DNA of 64,000 nucleotides, from assembly GCA_944324805.1 (NCBI GenBank), contig CALUXS010000002.1, positions 160,554 to 224,553 of the forward strand. Reading direction: 5' to 3'. This DNA is from an uncultured Acholeplasmatales bacterium. Its GTDB lineage: Bacteria > Bacillota_I > Bacilli_A > Acholeplasmatales > Anaeroplasmataceae. Both the position numbers and the translations under genes were made by a program. The notes below the pieces were generated by a model. The model searched no databases, was not told the origin of the DNA, and was given only the letters and a program-made list of their open reading frames with translations. Below, piece after piece: positions 61,674 through 64,000 of this stretch (its first letter is position 1; the number at the start of each line of letters is the position of its first letter).

Positions 61674-62144
61674 ATGATTAAAATAGACCTTATAAAAAAC
61701 GCTATTTTAGATACTAATTTAGGCACTTTATTTTATGATAATAAACCTAAAGCATATTTGAATTTAGCTAAAGAACAAATTTTAATTGTCGGTGTAGAAA
61801 AACAAGTATATTATAAGCAACTTATTTTTCATGATTTATTGCGAGATGATATCGTCAATAAAGATGAAGAGCTTATTGCCTTAAATGGTGACCCAAACTA
61901 TTTATTGATTGATGTTATTATTTTTTATTCCGATATCTATTTAGCATATATAAATAGCATAAAGGATAATGTTTTGAAAGAAAAACTAAATAATAGTTTT
62001 CACGGGAAAGATAGAATTGTTGAATTGAAAAAACTTTTAATTGCAAGCAATTTAATAGATGAGTTTTATATTTTTAAGGACAAGTATATAACAGTTGAAG
62101 CTATCAATTGGTGTATTAGTAATAACATAGAATTTGAGAGGTGA
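61674..62144 (+). CDS. Uncharacterised protein linked to the polyamine operon
   Basis: 156 residues, no TM helix or signal peptide; starts MIKIDLIKNAILDTNLGTLFYDN. Mixed α/β pattern with acidic blocks (DDIVNKDEEL). AAAGGATAGATGTT is the ribosome site. It follows aguB by 18 bp in the same direction and so belongs to the same operon, but I do not recognise it. The gene after it starts 4 bp beyond its stop and encodes a small membrane protein. Confidence 0.6.
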   Translation: MIKIDLIKNAILDTNLGTLFYDNKPKAYLNLAKEQILIVGVEKQVYYKQLIFHDLLRDDIVNKDEELIALNGDPNYLLIDVIIFYSDIYLAYINSIKDNVLKEKLNNSFHGKDRIVELKKLLIASNLIDEFYIFKDKYITVEAINWCISNNIEFER

Positions 62145-62148
62145 TATC

Positions 62149-62376
62149 ATGAATGAAAAATTTAAAGTGCACTTAGTATTAGCACTCTCATTACTTTTTT
62201 GTAGTGCATGCTTCATAACAGATTTTTATATGTTTTCTGACAATGATATTGTTTTACTGATTTTGTTTGTTGGTTTTTTAGGTTGGGGCGTATTTGAGTT
62301 TTTATATTCCTTATATCTAAAAAAACAGCAAAAGAGAAATGAACAAACTAATAATATTATTGGAAAATTAAAATAA
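62149..62376 (+). CDS. Small two-TM membrane protein
   Basis: 75 residues: helices at about 6-26 (VHLVLALSLLFCSACFITDF) and 33-56, with a basic tail KKQQKRNEQTNN. GAGAGGTGATATC before the ATG at 62149 decides the start over the in-frame ATG at 62134. Last gene of the polyamine operon. Function unknown. Confidence 0.55.
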   Translation: MNEKFKVHLVLALSLLFCSACFITDFYMFSDNDIVLLILFVGFLGWGVFEFLYSLYLKKQQKRNEQTNNIIGKLK

Positions 62377-62398
62377 AAAAAGCACTTTAGAGTGCTTA
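62376..62398. terminator. Intrinsic terminator for the convergent genes
   Basis: AAGCACT/AGTGCTT with a 4-nt loop; on the minus strand it is followed by TTTTTTT, so it mainly ends the GT8 gene. The GT8 stop codon touches it. Confidence 0.75.
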
Positions 62399-63187
62399 AT
62401 CAATTTTGTATTTGTCATAAAAAGATTTTAGAATGCCATGATAATTATCATTCCAAGGTTTATTTCGACCATAAAAATGGATTATCTTGGTATTTTCTTT
62501 AACCCAGTCATAGTCAATATTTTCTTTATTATATAAATTATAGAACCTAATGCCTCGATCAGATAAATTATATATTTTAGAATCTATTAGTAATATTCTA
62601 TCTCCGTAAAGTCCGCTTATTATATCTTGATCAGGTAGTGTAAAAACAAGATGCTTTCGCTCGATATACTCAATAACCTCATCAATATTTTGTTCTATTC
62701 TTAGTAATTTTAGATTCATAAGAAGAACGCCTGTATTAAGGTATGGAGCACCTTTTGGAGCACTATTTTTTATTTCGTTAAACTTTGTTAAAAATTTTTT
62801 AATTGTAGTAGCTCCTGCAAAAAGGTTATTACCTAAATCTATGTTATATAGAGAAGTAATATCTCCATTAACTATTATGTCAGGATCTAGATATAATATT
62901 CTATCAAGTGAATCAGGCAAGAATTTGCTAGCGAATATCCTATAGTAGATAGCCTTTGGGTATCTTTTGGATGTTGGAGCTAATTTTAAGAAATCATCTT
63001 TGATAGGAATTATTGCAATTGATGTCCTTTTAGAAAAATACTTTGCAAAAGGTTCAATGGATTTACTTGTTAAATCATTAGAAATTATATATATATTTAA
63101 GTCACAATCATTATTCGCCTCAATAGATCTTATTAGGCTTGTCATTTGTGGCAGATATTTGTTATTTAATGTCAATAATATATTCAT
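62396..63187 (-). CDS. Glycosyltransferase family 8 protein
   Basis: 263 residues. MNILLTLNNKYLPQMTSLIRSI opening, YYRIFASKFLPDSLDRILYLDPDIIVNGDI (about 82-111) with the DxD metal site DPD, YLNTGVLLMNL (about 149-159), PDQDIISGLYGDRI and IIHFYGRNKPW (about 240-250) are all GT8 signatures. It transfers a sugar from a nucleotide-sugar to an envelope glycan or lipid; specificity unknown. GGTGAT before the ATG at 63187 is better placed than for upstream starts. Confidence 0.9.
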   Translation of the reverse strand: MNILLTLNNKYLPQMTSLIRSIEANNDCDLNIYIISNDLTSKSIEPFAKYFSKRTSIAIIPIKDDFLKLAPTSKRYPKAIYYRIFASKFLPDSLDRILYLDPDIIVNGDITSLYNIDLGNNLFAGATTIKKFLTKFNEIKNSAPKGAPYLNTGVLLMNLKLLRIEQNIDEVIEYIERKHLVFTLPDQDIISGLYGDRILLIDSKIYNLSDRGIRFYNLYNKENIDYDWVKENTKIIHFYGRNKPWNDNYHGILKSFYDKYKID

Positions 63188-63241
63188 AAAAATCACCATT
63201 ATTGATTATACAACATTTTAGAAAGGTTTAGTGTAAAAAAT

Positions 63242-63931
63242 ATGAAAATTAGATTAGATAAATTACTTGCACATAGTGGATATGGAACACGTAAAGAAGT
63301 TAAGGAATTAATAAGAAAAGGATATGTAACAATAAACGGGGATGAAATTTATAATGACGATTTAAAAGTTGATACAGAAAATGATGAAATAACTATTGCA
63401 GAAGAACAAGTTAATTATGTTAATTTGAGATATTTTTTGCTTAATAAACCTAAGGGATATATAAGTGCAACATTTGATGATAAGTATCCTACAGTTTTAG
63501 ATTTATTACCAGGTTCAGTCATTAGAGGTCTATTCCCTGTTGGAAGATTAGATATTGATACAACAGGATTATTATTAATTACTAATGATGGCAAATTGGC
63601 ACATCAACTTTTAAGTCCTAAGCATCATGTAAAAAAGACATATTGGTTAAAATATACTGGTGAATTAGTGAAAGATACTGAGAAAAGATTTTTAGAAGGA
63701 ATAAATATCAATAATGAATACATAACACTTCCTGCACAAATAGAAATATTAGGTAATAATGAAGCGTATGTTACAATAGAGGAAGGTAAATATCATCAAG
63801 TTAAAAGAATGATAAGTGCTTGTGGGGGAGAAGTAACGGAATTAAAAAGAATTAAGTTTGGCAATATAGAGTTAAAAAATGATTTAAAAGAAGGAGAATA
63901 TATAGAAATAACAAGAAAAGATATTTTTTAA
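63242..63931 (+). CDS. rsuA: 16S rRNA pseudouridine synthase, RsuA/RluB family
   Basis: 229 residues. S4 RNA-binding domain (MKIRLDKLLAHSGYGTRKEVKELIRKGYV, residues 1-30) and catalytic domain with LLNKPKGYISAT, FPVGRLDIDTTGLLLITNDG (Asp at about 104 is catalytic) and VTIEEGKYHQVKRMI. The size and sequence fit the small-subunit (position 516) enzyme RsuA better than RluB. Divergent from the GT8 gene, 55 bp apart. A weak ribosome site AGAAAGG lies upstream. Confidence 0.85.
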   Translation: MKIRLDKLLAHSGYGTRKEVKELIRKGYVTINGDEIYNDDLKVDTENDEITIAEEQVNYVNLRYFLLNKPKGYISATFDDKYPTVLDLLPGSVIRGLFPVGRLDIDTTGLLLITNDGKLAHQLLSPKHHVKKTYWLKYTGELVKDTEKRFLEGININNEYITLPAQIEILGNNEAYVTIEEGKYHQVKRMISACGGEVTELKRIKFGNIELKNDLKEGEYIEITRKDIF

Positions 63932-63940
63932 AAAAGGGGG

Positions 63941-63968
63941 TTGCAAATAGTAAAAAAATGAGTATAAT
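63941..63968 (+). promoter_or_regulatory. Promoter at the right edge
   Basis: TTGCAA at 63941-63946, 16 bp, TATAAT at 63963-63968. The gene it serves lies outside the window; the start of its leader contains the GC-rich CGTCGGCCG. Confidence 0.6.
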
Positions 63969-64000
63969 ATAAAAACGTCGGCCGAAAAAAAGGTTGAAGA

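Overview
The window is very AT-rich (most intergenic stretches look about 80% A+T) and uses the standard bacterial code: TGA, TAA and TAG all end genes, and ATGA/GTGA stop-start overlaps are common. Strong GGAGG-type ribosome sites, Bacillota-type sigma-A promoters (TTGACA/TTGACT, 17 bp, TATAAT/TAAAAT), lipoprotein signal peptides and the gene content (long PPi-dependent phosphofructokinase, M16C peptidase, YoaS/YozG-like pair, SbcCD and YhaNO-like pairs) suggest a low-GC Bacillota, plausibly an Erysipelotrichia or Mollicutes-related gut lineage. The genus cannot be fixed from this window.

Region 1 (1-15.5 kb) is a decaying defence island. It holds an AbiH protein, a type 1 defence-associated reverse transcriptase (RT fused to a nitrilase domain) followed by a RecB/Cas4-like nuclease and a HEPN protein, a truncated DUF262 (GmrSD-like) gene behind an intact small partner, a DUF4393 (Abi-alpha) gene split at an A8 run, an orphan AbiEi-like fragment, an AAA_14/DUF4143 ATPase preceded by four TCGGA motifs exactly 23 bp apart, a DUF1877 gene between two GC-richer relics, an RNase III-like gene coupled to an ASCH gene, and several HTH regulators. 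A HIT-family gene is cut by one amber codon.

Region 2 (15.5-33 kb) is an envelope-associated accessory region with a lot of gene decay and duplication. It contains a MacB-like ABC transporter, a PadR/HAAS locus whose membrane protein is split by one in-frame TAA, three tandem copies of a [single-TM micropeptide + InlB-repeat lipoprotein] cassette, a self-contained small transcription unit whose 26-codon ORF carries a near copy of the 16S rRNA anti-Shine-Dalgarno tail, a YoaS/YozG-type module, and four scattered paralogues of a two-TM protein family. At least three of the four paralogues are preceded by TTTACA-N5-TTTACA boxes like those of PhoP/OmpR regulators.

Region 3 (33-64 kb) is mostly ordinary chromosome. 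It holds a LysR regulator divergent from an F420-ligase-family gene, a YhaO/YhaN pair, a CydDC-like ABC exporter operon behind two GTTAGC...GCTAAC-type palindromes (candidate metal-responsive operators), a YgbA-family gene, an M16C peptidase, a nitroreductase, a DUF2828 (TROVE/vWA-type) gene preceded by a probable structured RNA and convergent with a WYL regulator, sbcD-sbcC, pfp, a complete agmatine route to putrescine (decarboxylase, aguA, aguB), a GT8 glycosyltransferase and an RsuA-type pseudouridine synthase.

The best candidates for undescribed biology are the 24.2 kb SD/anti-SD unit, the micropeptide-lipoprotein cassettes, the DUF2828 gene with its upstream RNA, the boxed two-TM paralogues, the 23-bp array, and the RT locus with its inverted-repeat-bounded leader.
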